A program made the position numbers and the translations under genes. Under the pieces are notes generated by a model. It saw only the letters and a program-made list of their open reading frames with translations, ran no database searches and had not been told where the DNA came from. From a virus, in the IMG/VR virus record IMGVR_UViG_3300044515_000029, positions 1-50,523 of that record: a DNA stretch of 50,523 bases; one strand, 5' to 3'. Of this stretch, positions 13,259 to 20,096 are shown piece after piece (the first letter of the stretch is position 1; the number at the start of each line of letters is the position of its first letter).

Positions 13259-13513
13259 ATGGCTGAAGACCTCAAGGACGTGAGAGCGAAGCTCGATCCA
13301 CAGGTTCATGCCGACCTCTCCGCGCTCGCGACAGCGAAGCGCACTACGCCCGGCGATCTGCTGCGCGAAGCGGTGCTCATGTATTTGGCGGATGAGGAAC
13401 GAAAAGCTCATGAGTACAAGGTATTCCTGCGCATTAAAAACGGCCAGGGAAGCAGCGGGGAAGTGCCGGGGATAGCACCCGGTGAATTAAATAAGTCAAG
13501 CAATGTTCGCTAG
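13259..13513 (+). CDS. Putative ribbon-helix-helix DNA-binding protein
   Basis: The 84-aa product begins MAEDLKDVRAKLDPQVHADL and continues SALATAKRTTPGDLLREAVL. A short strand (VRAKLD) followed by two helices separated by a turn (ALATAKRTTPGDLLREAVLMYL) fits a MetJ/Arc-type ribbon-helix-helix. The C terminus is Gly/Ser-rich and loose. Second gene of the PR operon, so a regulator of early genes is plausible. Confidence 0.6.
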   Translation: MAEDLKDVRAKLDPQVHADLSALATAKRTTPGDLLREAVLMYLADEERKAHEYKVFLRIKNGQGSSGEVPGIAPGELNKSSNVR

Positions 13514-13552
13514 CGTACCGACACGTGGTCGAATCTACCGATTGGAGTTGAC

Positions 13553-13795
13553 ATGAAAGCACTGAAAGAGGGGAGCCAGAACGCACGCATCCTCGGTTAT
13601 TTGGCGCACGGCCACACATTGACAGCACTCGAAGCGCTGGAATGGTTCGGTTGTTTTCGATTGGCCGCAAGAGTCAAGCAGCTTCGCGATCGTGGTCACG
13701 ACATCGCCTGCGAAATGGTCACGCGCGAGGAGAAGACATTCGCGCGTTACAGCCTGCGGAACGCTGTCCACGTTTCCCAGTTGAGGGCCGCATGA
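13553..13795 (+). CDS. Small winged-helix / HTH phage protein
   Basis: The product (80 aa) reads MKALKEGSQNARILGYLAHG, then HTLTALEALEWFGCFRLAAR and VKQLRDRGHDI. ALEWFGCFRLAARVxxLR is the widespread phage helix-turn-helix (HTH_55-like) pattern. GGAG precedes the ATG closely. It overlaps the next gene by 4 nt. DNA binding is likely; the target is unknown. Confidence 0.75.
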   Translation: MKALKEGSQNARILGYLAHGHTLTALEALEWFGCFRLAARVKQLRDRGHDIACEMVTREEKTFARYSLRNAVHVSQLRAA

Positions 13796-13911
13796 GCGAA
13801 CCTGTTGACGCGGAAATCGAGACCGCCGCCGAGCTGCTGCAATCCGCTGCGTCCGAGGAAGAACGCGACGCTGAGCTCAGCGCAATCGTCAAGAGGCTGG
13901 AAACGATTTGA
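13792..13911 (+). CDS. Small acidic protein (39 aa)
   Basis: A very short gene, MSEPVDAEIETAAELLQSAA at its start and VKRLETI at its end, coupled to both neighbours: its ATG overlaps the upstream stop, and its stop overlaps the TTG start of the initiator gene. It is a single acidic helix. It could be a coupling leader or a small partner protein; no function known. Confidence 0.5.
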   Translation: MSEPVDAEIETAAELLQSAASEEERDAELSAIVKRLETI

Positions 13912-14684
13912 GTATCCGGCTTATGACGATGGTGTGGGAGCTTGATCTCGCCAGTACGGACAAGCTCGTACTGCTAGCCCTCGCCGACAATGCCAACGAT
14001 GACGGCACCTGTTGGCCGAGCATCCGCAAGATTGCAGAGAAATCGTCCCTATCCGAAAGGGCGGTGCAGAACGCAATCTCAAGACTTCGGGACGCGGGAA
14101 AGCTACAAATTACTGAGCGCTATGGTCGCAGCAATCTGTTCACGATCACCCCCGCAGGAAATGCACCCCCGCAGGAAATGCACCCCGCACCAAATGCACC
14201 CACCCCCGCAGCAGATGCACCCTCACCCCCGCACGTGGTGCGCCCTGGGGGTGCACGTGGTGCACCCATAACCATCATTGAATCATCATCTGAATCTTCA
14301 AGGGAACCGTCACGCACTACGGCGCGCAAAGGCCGCGCCTCGCCAGACCCGCTTGAATTCTTTGATTTAAAAATCGCCTACCCGAATAGGGCAGGCGACC
14401 AGGGATGGCGTAAGGCGCTGCGCGCGGTCAATGCCCGCCTCGCCGAAGGTTACACGTGGATCCAAATTATCGACGGGGCCAAGCGATACGCTGCCTACGT
14501 CCGAGCGACCTGCAACGAGGACACGCAATACGTCAAGCAGGCGTGCGCGTTCGTCGGCCCTGACCTTCATTTTCTGAGCGACTGGAAGCTGCCGCAGACG
14601 AAATCCGGCGCGCGGCTCAAATCAAACATAACCGCGGCTGAGGAATTTATGCGCCGCACGGAGCCAACCCTTGAAACCGTCTGA
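13908..14684 (+). CDS. O-like replication initiator (HTH_36)
   Basis: The N-terminal domain (residues about 10-80) carries LALADNANDDGTCWPSIRKI and SSLSERAVQNAISRLRDAGK, the winged-helix seen in phage O-type initiators. A Pro/Ala-rich linker (about 85-120) is encoded by the iteron array, and the C-terminal part (LEFFDLKIAYPNRAG, AYVRATCNEDTQYVKQACAF) probably contacts the helicase loader. Start: TTG at 13908 overlapping the upstream stop, or ATG at 13923. As in lambda O, the origin appears to lie within the gene. Confidence 0.8.
   Translation: MSIRLMTMVWELDLASTDKLVLLALADNANDDGTCWPSIRKIAEKSSLSERAVQNAISRLRDAGKLQITERYGRSNLFTITPAGNAPPQEMHPAPNAPTPAADAPSPPHVVRPGGARGAPITIIESSSESSREPSRTTARKGRASPDPLEFFDLKIAYPNRAGDQGWRKALRAVNARLAEGYTWIQIIDGAKRYAAYVRATCNEDTQYVKQACAFVGPDLHFLSDWKLPQTKSGARLKSNITAAEEFMRRTEPTLETV
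14151..14303. repeat. Iteron array: putative phage replication origin
   Basis: Six 17-bp iterons of type CCCGCAGGAAATGCACC lie at 14151, 14168, 14184, 14205, 14228 and 14250 (start positions). The first two are identical; the last two diverge to GCACGTGGTGC, and the sixth (14250-14266) is a perfect palindrome GGTGCAC-GTG-GTGCACC. They are followed by an AT-richer stretch (14267-14303) suitable for unwinding. Iterons inside the initiator gene next to an AT-rich patch match the lambda ori plan. Confidence 0.72.
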
Positions 14685-15207
14685 CCGTCGAGCATTCCTG
14701 GAAATCGTGATCGGCTTTGCAGAATTGCGCGGCAAGCAACTCAGCGCGCCAGCGTTGGAGCTGTATTGGAACGCGATGCAGGACTGGGAGCTTGCAGACT
14801 TCCAGGCCGCTGCGAATCGCCTGCTCAAAACCTGCGAGTGGATGCCGCTACCGCATCACTTCGAGGCGCTTCTCCGCGCCGGGCGTTCGACAGCGGCAGA
14901 GGCATGGATCGAGGCCCGCAAGTGGATCAAGTGGGGGTTGCACGGTTACACGATAGTCGAAGGCGCGCCCCCAATGATCGCTCAGTCCATCCGCGCTATC
15001 GGCGGCGCAAATGTTCTCGGCATGTGCGACGAGGACAAGCTCACTTTCCTGGAGCGCCGATTCGTTGAGCACTACCAGACCATCGAGGACGCAACCGACA
15101 CGCGCGAGGCGCTACCGCAGCTCGCCGGACCGCTGCACCCGCGGCTTGCGGCTGGGTTGAAGCGGATCGCGGCGCCGCGGCCGGCACTGGAGGCGGCAAA
15201 GTCATGA
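14671..15207 (+). CDS. Replication-associated protein (DUF6475-like; possible P equivalent)
   Basis: A TTG start at 14671, with GGAG eight bases upstream, gives a 178-aa protein beginning MKPSDRRAFLEIVIGFAELR. The pattern LYWNAMQDWELADFQAAANR with LKTCEWMPLPHHFEALLRAG resembles phage proteins of the DUF6475 type found directly after O-like initiators. By position it could help load the host helicase, like P; no ATPase motif is present. It overlaps the initiator gene by 14 nt. Confidence 0.65.
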   Translation: MKPSDRRAFLEIVIGFAELRGKQLSAPALELYWNAMQDWELADFQAAANRLLKTCEWMPLPHHFEALLRAGRSTAAEAWIEARKWIKWGLHGYTIVEGAPPMIAQSIRAIGGANVLGMCDEDKLTFLERRFVEHYQTIEDATDTREALPQLAGPLHPRLAAGLKRIAAPRPALEAAKS

Positions 15208-15377
15208 CCTGGCAGTGTCACGCCCATCCGGCCAGCTTAGGCGGCAAGCCATGCGGGCACATCAACACCGCTCCGCAATCGGTGCACTTTCAAGGAAAGT
15301 CGCTCGAATACTGTGATGGCTGCGGTTGCACGAAGATTGCGAGCGATCACCGGCTGAAGCTGATCGGTGCCGCATGA
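15204..15377 (+). CDS. Cysteine-rich zinc-binding microprotein (57 aa)
   Basis: The ATG at 15204 overlaps the upstream stop. The product reads MTWQCHAHPASLGGKPCGHI and later SLEYCDGCGCTKIASDH. Six Cys and several His make at least one zinc site. Function unknown; coupled on both sides. Confidence 0.6.
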   Translation: MTWQCHAHPASLGGKPCGHINTAPQSVHFQGKSLEYCDGCGCTKIASDHRLKLIGAA

Positions 15378-15649
15378 CCCTCGCATATCAACTCGGCTAC
15401 ACCGCCGGACTTCGCGACAGACAGGGAAAAAAGTACGTGCGGGCGTGCTGTTACGAGGGTCACAACGACGCCTCACTGAAACTGCAACTCGAATGGATGG
15501 ACGGATGGTTCGATGCGTTCACCCGGCGTCGCTCAAAGAACTTAAAGCGCAAAAATCTAAAACCGCGTCGCCCTCACGCCCGCGTGCGCTGGCCGAGAAG
15601 TGAGTATGCGCGACGTCGCCTTGAGTCGCTGCTTGAGGTGGCCGCATGA
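15374..15649 (+). CDS. Hypothetical basic phage protein (91 aa)
   Basis: From the ATG at 15374 (ATGA overlap) the protein reads MTLAYQLGYTAGLRDRQGKK, a common opening in small phage proteins (YQxGYxAGLRD), then a strongly basic C-terminal half (RRRSKNLKRKNLKPRRPHAR). Nucleic-acid binding is likely from charge alone. Confidence 0.55.
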   Translation: MTLAYQLGYTAGLRDRQGKKYVRACCYEGHNDASLKLQLEWMDGWFDAFTRRRSKNLKRKNLKPRRPHARVRWPRSEYARRRLESLLEVAA

Positions 15650-15882
15650 TCTGGTTACGTGGTGACGAGCACTACATTGCGAGCGCCTGCGGAAAATACA
15701 CGGTCACCCGTGACGTGAGGGCCGGCGGGGAAATTCGGTACTCGGCGTGGCGTCGAGTAAAGGCGGCGCCCCCTGGGCAATCGTTCAACCCGCCGGTCAG
15801 CCTGGGCATGCAGTTCAAGACCGCCGACGCGGCAAAGCAGGCGTGCGTTGACGATTCGATGCAGCAGCAGGCCGCGGCATGA
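15646..15882 (+). CDS. Hypothetical phage protein (78 aa)
   Basis: The product MIWLRGDEHYIASACGKYTV continues TRDVRAGGEIRYSAWRRVKA and FKTADAAKQACVDDSMQQQA. It looks like a small beta-sheet protein with one terminal helix. Coupled to both neighbours by ATGA overlaps. No family recognised. Confidence 0.55.
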   Translation: MIWLRGDEHYIASACGKYTVTRDVRAGGEIRYSAWRRVKAAPPGQSFNPPVSLGMQFKTADAAKQACVDDSMQQQAAA

Positions 15883-16310
15883 TCCACGCCTCAGACCTGA
15901 GCCCTGCCGTGCGCGCGAAGCTCGGCATCGTCGACAAGCCCAAGAAGGGGAGACCTAAGCAGGACGAGTCAGCGAACCGGGCGTTCATGATTCAGTGTCT
16001 CGGGCTCAAGATGCCGCCGATGTTGGCTCAATGGCGATTCACGAACAGCAAGCACCCGAACGCGGCATCGCACAAGTGGCGCTGCGATTTTGTGTTCCTC
16101 GAGTATTTCGTCATGGTTGAGATCGACGGCGGAATCTGGATCAAGGGCGCGCACGGGCACCCGACCGACATTATCCGCAACATGCGAAAGCAAAACGACG
16201 CGATGCTTCTCGGCTACACCGTGCTGAGATTCACGCCGGCCGAAGTTAAGAGCGGTCACGCGGTCACGTTCACGCAGCAAGTTCTCAAGGGAAAGGGGTG
16301 GAATCTATGA
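15879..16310 (+). CDS. Endonuclease-like PD-(D/E)xK protein (DUF559/Vsr-like)
   Basis: The 143-aa product has a C-terminal half with WRCDFVFLEYFVMVEIDGGI followed by RNMRKQNDAMLLGYTVLRFT. The order Asp, then Glu-x-Asp in a strand, a Lys/Asn-Asp helix and VLRFTPAEV is the Vsr/DUF559 restriction-endonuclease-like fold. In this position (end of the replication operon) such proteins are often Holliday-junction or recombination nucleases, replacing RusA. Exact activity is inferred. Confidence 0.7.
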   Translation: MIHASDLSPAVRAKLGIVDKPKKGRPKQDESANRAFMIQCLGLKMPPMLAQWRFTNSKHPNAASHKWRCDFVFLEYFVMVEIDGGIWIKGAHGHPTDIIRNMRKQNDAMLLGYTVLRFTPAEVKSGHAVTFTQQVLKGKGWNL

Positions 16311-16780
16311 GCACGGTTCGCAGCTATACGCCGCAAGTGATGCGCGATGACTACGTTCCCGAGGAAACGCGCCAGGCGCAGCGACGCCTAGCCCCGCACC
16401 TGAAGCCGATCGACGCGCTGCTGATGAAGTGGGCGCCCGAAGCTCGGCATGACGGTGCGCCTCGTTGGCCTGTCGAGACGATGCTATCGCGAATCATCGA
16501 CCAGACTGCGCTCGGAGCATCACAGAGCGGCAGCGGTGCGAGCCTGGCGGCGCCGGCTGATGTCGAGTTTGCAGACTGGGCTGTGTCGTCACTCATGCCT
16601 GACCAGCGTGAGGTTATTTTCGCCGAGTATGTGAAATACAGCGGGCTTTCGGTTGCGAGAAAATGCTCGAAGCTCGGGATGACAGAGGGGTACTGGACAG
16701 CGACGCTCAAGGAAGCGCGCGGCGGTGTTTACCTGCTTTGCAAGACCTACGGTCGAATGCTTCATCTAGAAATAGTTTGA
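16307..16780 (+). CDS. Candidate late-gene regulator (Q-like)
   Basis: The ATG at 16307 overlaps the upstream stop. The 157-aa protein ends with MPDQREVIFAEYVKYSGLSV, then ARKCSKLGMTEGYWTATLKE, a sigma-70-region-4-like helix-turn-helix as in phage antiterminators and late regulators. It is the last gene of the rightward early operon, directly before a candidate promoter and upstream of a terminator, the expected place for Q. The functional assignment rests on position plus the HTH. Confidence 0.6.
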   Translation: MSTVRSYTPQVMRDDYVPEETRQAQRRLAPHLKPIDALLMKWAPEARHDGAPRWPVETMLSRIIDQTALGASQSGSGASLAAPADVEFADWAVSSLMPDQREVIFAEYVKYSGLSVARKCSKLGMTEGYWTATLKEARGGVYLLCKTYGRMLHLEIV

Positions 16781-16805
16781 ACCTAGGTTTAGACCCCTGT
16801 TCAAT
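16777..16805 (+). promoter_or_regulatory. Candidate late promoter (PR'-like)
   Basis: TTGAAC (16777-16782) is followed after 17 bp by TTCAAT (16800-16805). It begins over the stop codon of the Q-like gene, where lambdoid phages place PR'. The match is moderate and there is no independent support. Confidence 0.35.
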
Positions 16806-16851
16806 GCACCCTCATGAAAGTCATGCGTAAAATGGAAGCCACGCCAAAAGC

Positions 16852-17337
16852 ATGAGCGTAAGTTCGCTCAATCTGTATGACCAGGACGGACGGATTCACG
16901 GCCATTACGTCTACATGTTGCTTTGTCAGGATGCCAAGGTCGGGCCGATCTACGTAAAGATCGGAATTACGACAAGTCCGATCCAGAGATTCAGGGCGCT
17001 TCGTTGCGGATGCCCGGTCCAACCTAGGATTTTCGCTTATTTTGACGCGCGCACTAAGACGGCGTCTCGAAGGATCGAATCGTCTCTGCATGCCGCGTAT
17101 GCAGGCTGGAACGCTCATCTTGAGTGGTTTTGCTTCACTGAGGCCGATAAGTCTCGGTTCAACGAGATACGGCAAGCGGTCATCTCTGCGAATACCAATG
17201 GGCCGGTCCAGTGGAACAAAATTTCGGTACGTGAGTTGATCCGTATCGGCGAGAGAAACAAGCGATTCTCGCAGCGCCTTTTCGCTACTCGCGGCCCGGC
17301 GTACCAGGCTTTCATTAAGGATCAGGCAGCATGTTGA
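16852..17337 (+). CDS. GIY-YIG nuclease-superfamily protein (MUG113/T5orf172-like)
   Basis: The 161-aa product contains HGHYVYMLLCQD, IYVKIGITTSPIQRFRALRC and later RRIESSLHAAY. The YVYML / VKIGIT strands, Arg46 and Glu76 are the GIY-YIG core, in the variant found in MUG113/T5orf172 proteins. A DNA nicking role is expected for the superfamily. It lies alone after a 71-bp gap behind the late regulator, a usual place for cargo genes. Confidence 0.75.
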   Translation: MSVSSLNLYDQDGRIHGHYVYMLLCQDAKVGPIYVKIGITTSPIQRFRALRCGCPVQPRIFAYFDARTKTASRRIESSLHAAYAGWNAHLEWFCFTEADKSRFNEIRQAVISANTNGPVQWNKISVRELIRIGERNKRFSQRLFATRGPAYQAFIKDQAAC

Positions 17338-17804
17338 AAGAAGACGCCCGGTACGATTACGTCGAAGTGCAGTCTGACCCGCGACCTGTTGTCGCGCGCA
17401 TGTACTCACGTCCTGCCGGGCGTTTTTCTCCACGTCGGCACGGAACGATCACGCTGCCGACCGGCAGGCCGAGGATTCTCGATTGCGCTGCGCTACCGAT
17501 GCAGTCCTACCTGCAAGAGCGTTTCTCGCACGTCGGCAGCCGCAGCCACGCTGCCCGGCTGCTGCAAGCTGAGAATAAACGCCGTTATGATGCGGCCGCT
17601 GCTAGGGGAAACCTGCCGCGGTCTCGAAGTTCCGGCGAATGGCATCCGATCACCGCCGCTGAAATTGCGGCAGGCCTGTCAACGCTACGGGACGATCACC
17701 CGAGAAACGGCCGAACGCCGCCGGCAATTGAATCCGACTTGTTGCCGATGAGGCGCAGACGCCCCAAAATTCAACACCACCGCGCGAAAGTAGGTAAGGC
17801 GTAA
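17331..17804 (+). CDS. Hypothetical protein (157 aa)
   Basis: Start ATG at 17331 overlaps the GIY-YIG stop. The product MLKEDARYDYVEVQSDPRPV is followed by a basic middle (YSRPAGRFSPRRHGTIT) and SGEWHPITAAEIAAGLSTLR. The C terminus is very basic and disordered. No domain recognised. Its last codons are part of the first hairpin of the structured leader that follows. Confidence 0.5.
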   Translation: MLKEDARYDYVEVQSDPRPVVARMYSRPAGRFSPRRHGTITLPTGRPRILDCAALPMQSYLQERFSHVGSRSHAARLLQAENKRRYDAAAARGNLPRSRSSGEWHPITAAEIAAGLSTLRDDHPRNGRTPPAIESDLLPMRRRRPKIQHHRAKVGKA

Positions 17805-17936
17805 AGCTAAGCCTTCCCCTTCGGGGCAGAGCGGTATCAATCGCGGCGCCGGACGAACTACCGGCAGAAAAAGAACCGGCCGTAAGGTCCGGCAGCACAG
17901 CCGCAACTCATACCCGCCATAGAGCGGGTTTTTTTA
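17796..17936 (+). ncRNA. Structured late-operon leader (possible small RNA)
   Basis: Consecutive stems can be drawn: AAGGC/GCCTT (17796-17815), CCCC-TTC-GGGG (17816-17826), then a nested arm with GCGGC/GCCGC (17843-17847 with 17900-17904), GCCGGAC/GTCCGGC (17848-17854 with 17887-17893) and inner CCGG/CCGG (17861-17864 with 17876-17879), closed by the terminator at 17912-17936. There is no ORF in most of it. It could be the attenuated leader RNA that the late regulator must pass, like lambda 6S RNA, or a separate small RNA. Confidence 0.45.
17912..17936 (+). terminator. Intrinsic terminator before the late genes
   Basis: ACCCGC (17912-17917), loop, GCGGGT (17924-17929), then a run of T. The stem is GC-rich and directly followed by the T tract. 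It lies 36 nt before the first late gene, so late transcription must read through it. Confidence 0.8.
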
Positions 17937-17971
17937 TTCCTTAATTTCAATCAACCCGCTTGGAGCAGTCC

Positions 17972-18499
17972 ATGTTCTCGAATTTCCGTAAGTCACTGAT
18001 GAGCGTGTTCGCCGCGGCCGCGGTGTTCACGATTCTGAGCCTCTCGCCGCCCCCGGCAGAAGCCGGCGCAATGTCGAATTTCCTGACGAACAAGGTTATC
18101 GACTTCATCATGCGCGGCCAGGCGTACACGCCGCCGACGACCGTGTTCGTCGCGCTCGCGACTGGCGCGGGAAGCTCTGCCGCTTGCGGCACCGAAGTGA
18201 CCGGCGGCTCTTATGCGCGCGTTGCGGTCACGAGCTCGCTCACCAACTGGGCGGGCACTCAAGGCGCGACTACGACCGCAGTCTCAAGCGGTTCCAGCGG
18301 GCAGACGTCCAATAACGCGACGATTACATTCCCATCGCCTACGGCGAACTGGGGAACCGTCATCGAGTTTTGTGTGCTGGATGCCAGCTCGGGCGGCAAT
18401 TTGCTCTGGCGCGCATCGCTGACCACGTCGAAGACTGTAAATAATGGCGATGCCGCCCCGTCCTTTGCGATCAGCGCGCTGACTTGGACTCTCAACTAG
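17972..18499 (+). CDS. Phage structural/fibre-type protein with signal peptide
   Basis: The ATG at 17972 is preceded by GGAG seven bases upstream; the 175-aa product starts MFSNFRKSLMSVFAAAAVFT and has a hydrophobic core ending in PPAEAGA, a plausible Sec signal peptide. After it comes a domain beginning MSNFLTNKVIDFIMRGQAYT with TTVFVALATGAG and NWGTVIEFCVLDASSGGNLL, a fold common in phage tail-associated proteins, usually without a signal. So a virion-type domain appears fused behind an export signal. First gene of the late block. Confidence 0.65.
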   Translation: MFSNFRKSLMSVFAAAAVFTILSLSPPPAEAGAMSNFLTNKVIDFIMRGQAYTPPTTVFVALATGAGSSAACGTEVTGGSYARVAVTSSLTNWAGTQGATTTAVSSGSSGQTSNNATITFPSPTANWGTVIEFCVLDASSGGNLLWRASLTTSKTVNNGDAAPSFAISALTWTLN

Positions 18500-18518
18500 T
18501 ACATGCCGGAGAATCATA

Positions 18519-20096
18519 GTGAGCCCTCCGTCGAGACTCGAAATCTCGATTCCGACCGCATCTTTCGACGGGGTTTTTCACGGCAGATACCCTCATGGAG
18601 ATGCGCCAGCAGGCCCTGTTCTACAGGGCGCTGCGGCTGACGCTACGTCGGCCAGCGGAGTGCTAACCACTAGCGGCGGCGGCGCTCCAATACCAACGCT
18701 TTTTATCTCGACCACGGGAAGCGACTCGAACCCAGGAACGCTGGCGCAGCCTTGGGCGATCACATCGCTGCTGTCTAACAGCGCGAATCAAGCATCGATG
18801 GTCGGCCAGGTCATTGGCATGGTAGCGGGCACCTACGCGACCAGCGGCATGCAGAGCACGACATCACCGGGTTCCTTTGATACCCCGGTTCTGACTTTGC
18901 CGCAGGGCTCTGCTGGCAATATCACGACATTGGTCTCTTGCAATTCGAGCGGTGTTTACACGCAGCGCGTGGCGATCCTCGATAACTCATCGAGCACGTC
19001 TGGCAACCCGCTCATCGGCCAAGATCCAAGTCACGCAGGATTTTGGGCGCTCGACGGACTGACCATTAAGGGGAATCCGACCAATGCGGCGGCTGTCTTC
19101 ATGGTGACTGGCCGCTACGCAGCGAGTACTACGGGAGGCACTTCCTTCGCCGCATCCAACATCACGATTCAGAACTGTGAGATTTTCAGTTTCACGACGA
19201 CCAGCAACGGAGGATCGAATTCCGGCGGCGTTATCATGCAGGGAACTACCGGCACGAAGTTCCTGAACAACTATGTTCACGACATCGTAGCCACCGGCAG
19301 CGCGACCAACATAGAGCACTGTCATGGTTACGAGGAATTCGGCTGCATAAATTCCGTCATTCACTTCAACACCTTCGCCAATTGCCAGGGCGCAGCAGTC
19401 GACATTAAGACCGGATGCTCTGGGCAGGATATTGCGAACAACTATTTCTATCTGTGTGGCACGACAGATGGCGGTAACGGCTCCGGCGCAATCACGGGAT
19501 GCGATGGAGCGGAGGGAAACCCGAATACCCCAGGAACCTCCTACTCAATCCATCACAACATCTTCGATAGCTGCAACTCGGAGATCTCGACCGATGTAAA
19601 CAACGTCAGAGAGCAAAGCGGAAGCACGTTTAATAACACGATCTATAACTCTCGGGCTGGATCAATCAACCCGATCAATTTTCGAGTCTTGAACGGCGCG
19701 TCATGGCAGTTGTTCAACACCATCCTAGTGACGACCGCTAATAGCAGCGGCGGCGGAAATGCTGGCTCAGGCGGCGTAGCGCTCACCACTGGCGGATGGT
19801 CGAATGTGAAAAATAACTGCTATTTCCTGCACTCAAGCAGTTCGATGTGGGGACAAAGCGGAACAAATTTCAGTTCTCTATCCGCCTGGCAGGCCGCCAC
19901 CGGATCGCCAGATGCCAACTCGATTGCGGCAAATCCGGTGTTCTCTTCTGCCATTACTCCTGGCAATGGCACGACGCAGTTTCAACTTGGGAGCGGCTCG
20001 CCATGCTTGGGGACGGGCGTAGGTGGCGTGAACATGGGGGCGTGGGATGGAACCGTTACGCAGATCGGCTGCAACTTTGAAACTGCGGTGAGCTAA
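18519..20096 (+). CDS. Parallel beta-helix protein (tailspike / depolymerase-like)
   Basis: A GTG start at 18519 (GGAG seven bases upstream) gives a 525-aa protein. Residues about 35-50 contain the GAAADATSASGVLT motif shared with other tail genes here. From about 60 onward there is TLFISTTGSDSNPGTLAQPW, the DUF1565-type opening, then repeated beta-helix rungs rich in Asn (ITIQNCEIFSF, FLNNYVHDI, SIHHNIFDS, NNTIYNS). Such right-handed beta-helices bind or cleave surface polysaccharide. No active-site residues can be assigned. Confidence 0.75.
   Translation: MSPPSRLEISIPTASFDGVFHGRYPHGDAPAGPVLQGAAADATSASGVLTTSGGGAPIPTLFISTTGSDSNPGTLAQPWAITSLLSNSANQASMVGQVIGMVAGTYATSGMQSTTSPGSFDTPVLTLPQGSAGNITTLVSCNSSGVYTQRVAILDNSSSTSGNPLIGQDPSHAGFWALDGLTIKGNPTNAAAVFMVTGRYAASTTGGTSFAASNITIQNCEIFSFTTTSNGGSNSGGVIMQGTTGTKFLNNYVHDIVATGSATNIEHCHGYEEFGCINSVIHFNTFANCQGAAVDIKTGCSGQDIANNYFYLCGTTDGGNGSGAITGCDGAEGNPNTPGTSYSIHHNIFDSCNSEISTDVNNVREQSGSTFNNTIYNSRAGSINPINFRVLNGASWQLFNTILVTTANSSGGGNAGSGGVALTTGGWSNVKNNCYFLHSSSSMWGQSGTNFSSLSAWQAATGSPDANSIAANPVFSSAITPGNGTTQFQLGSGSPCLGTGVGGVNMGAWDGTVTQIGCNFETAVS

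Noticed and set aside
17389-17751. Alternative frame within the 17331 gene
   Set aside because: The longer coupled frame starting at 17331 is preferred; this one has no ribosome site.
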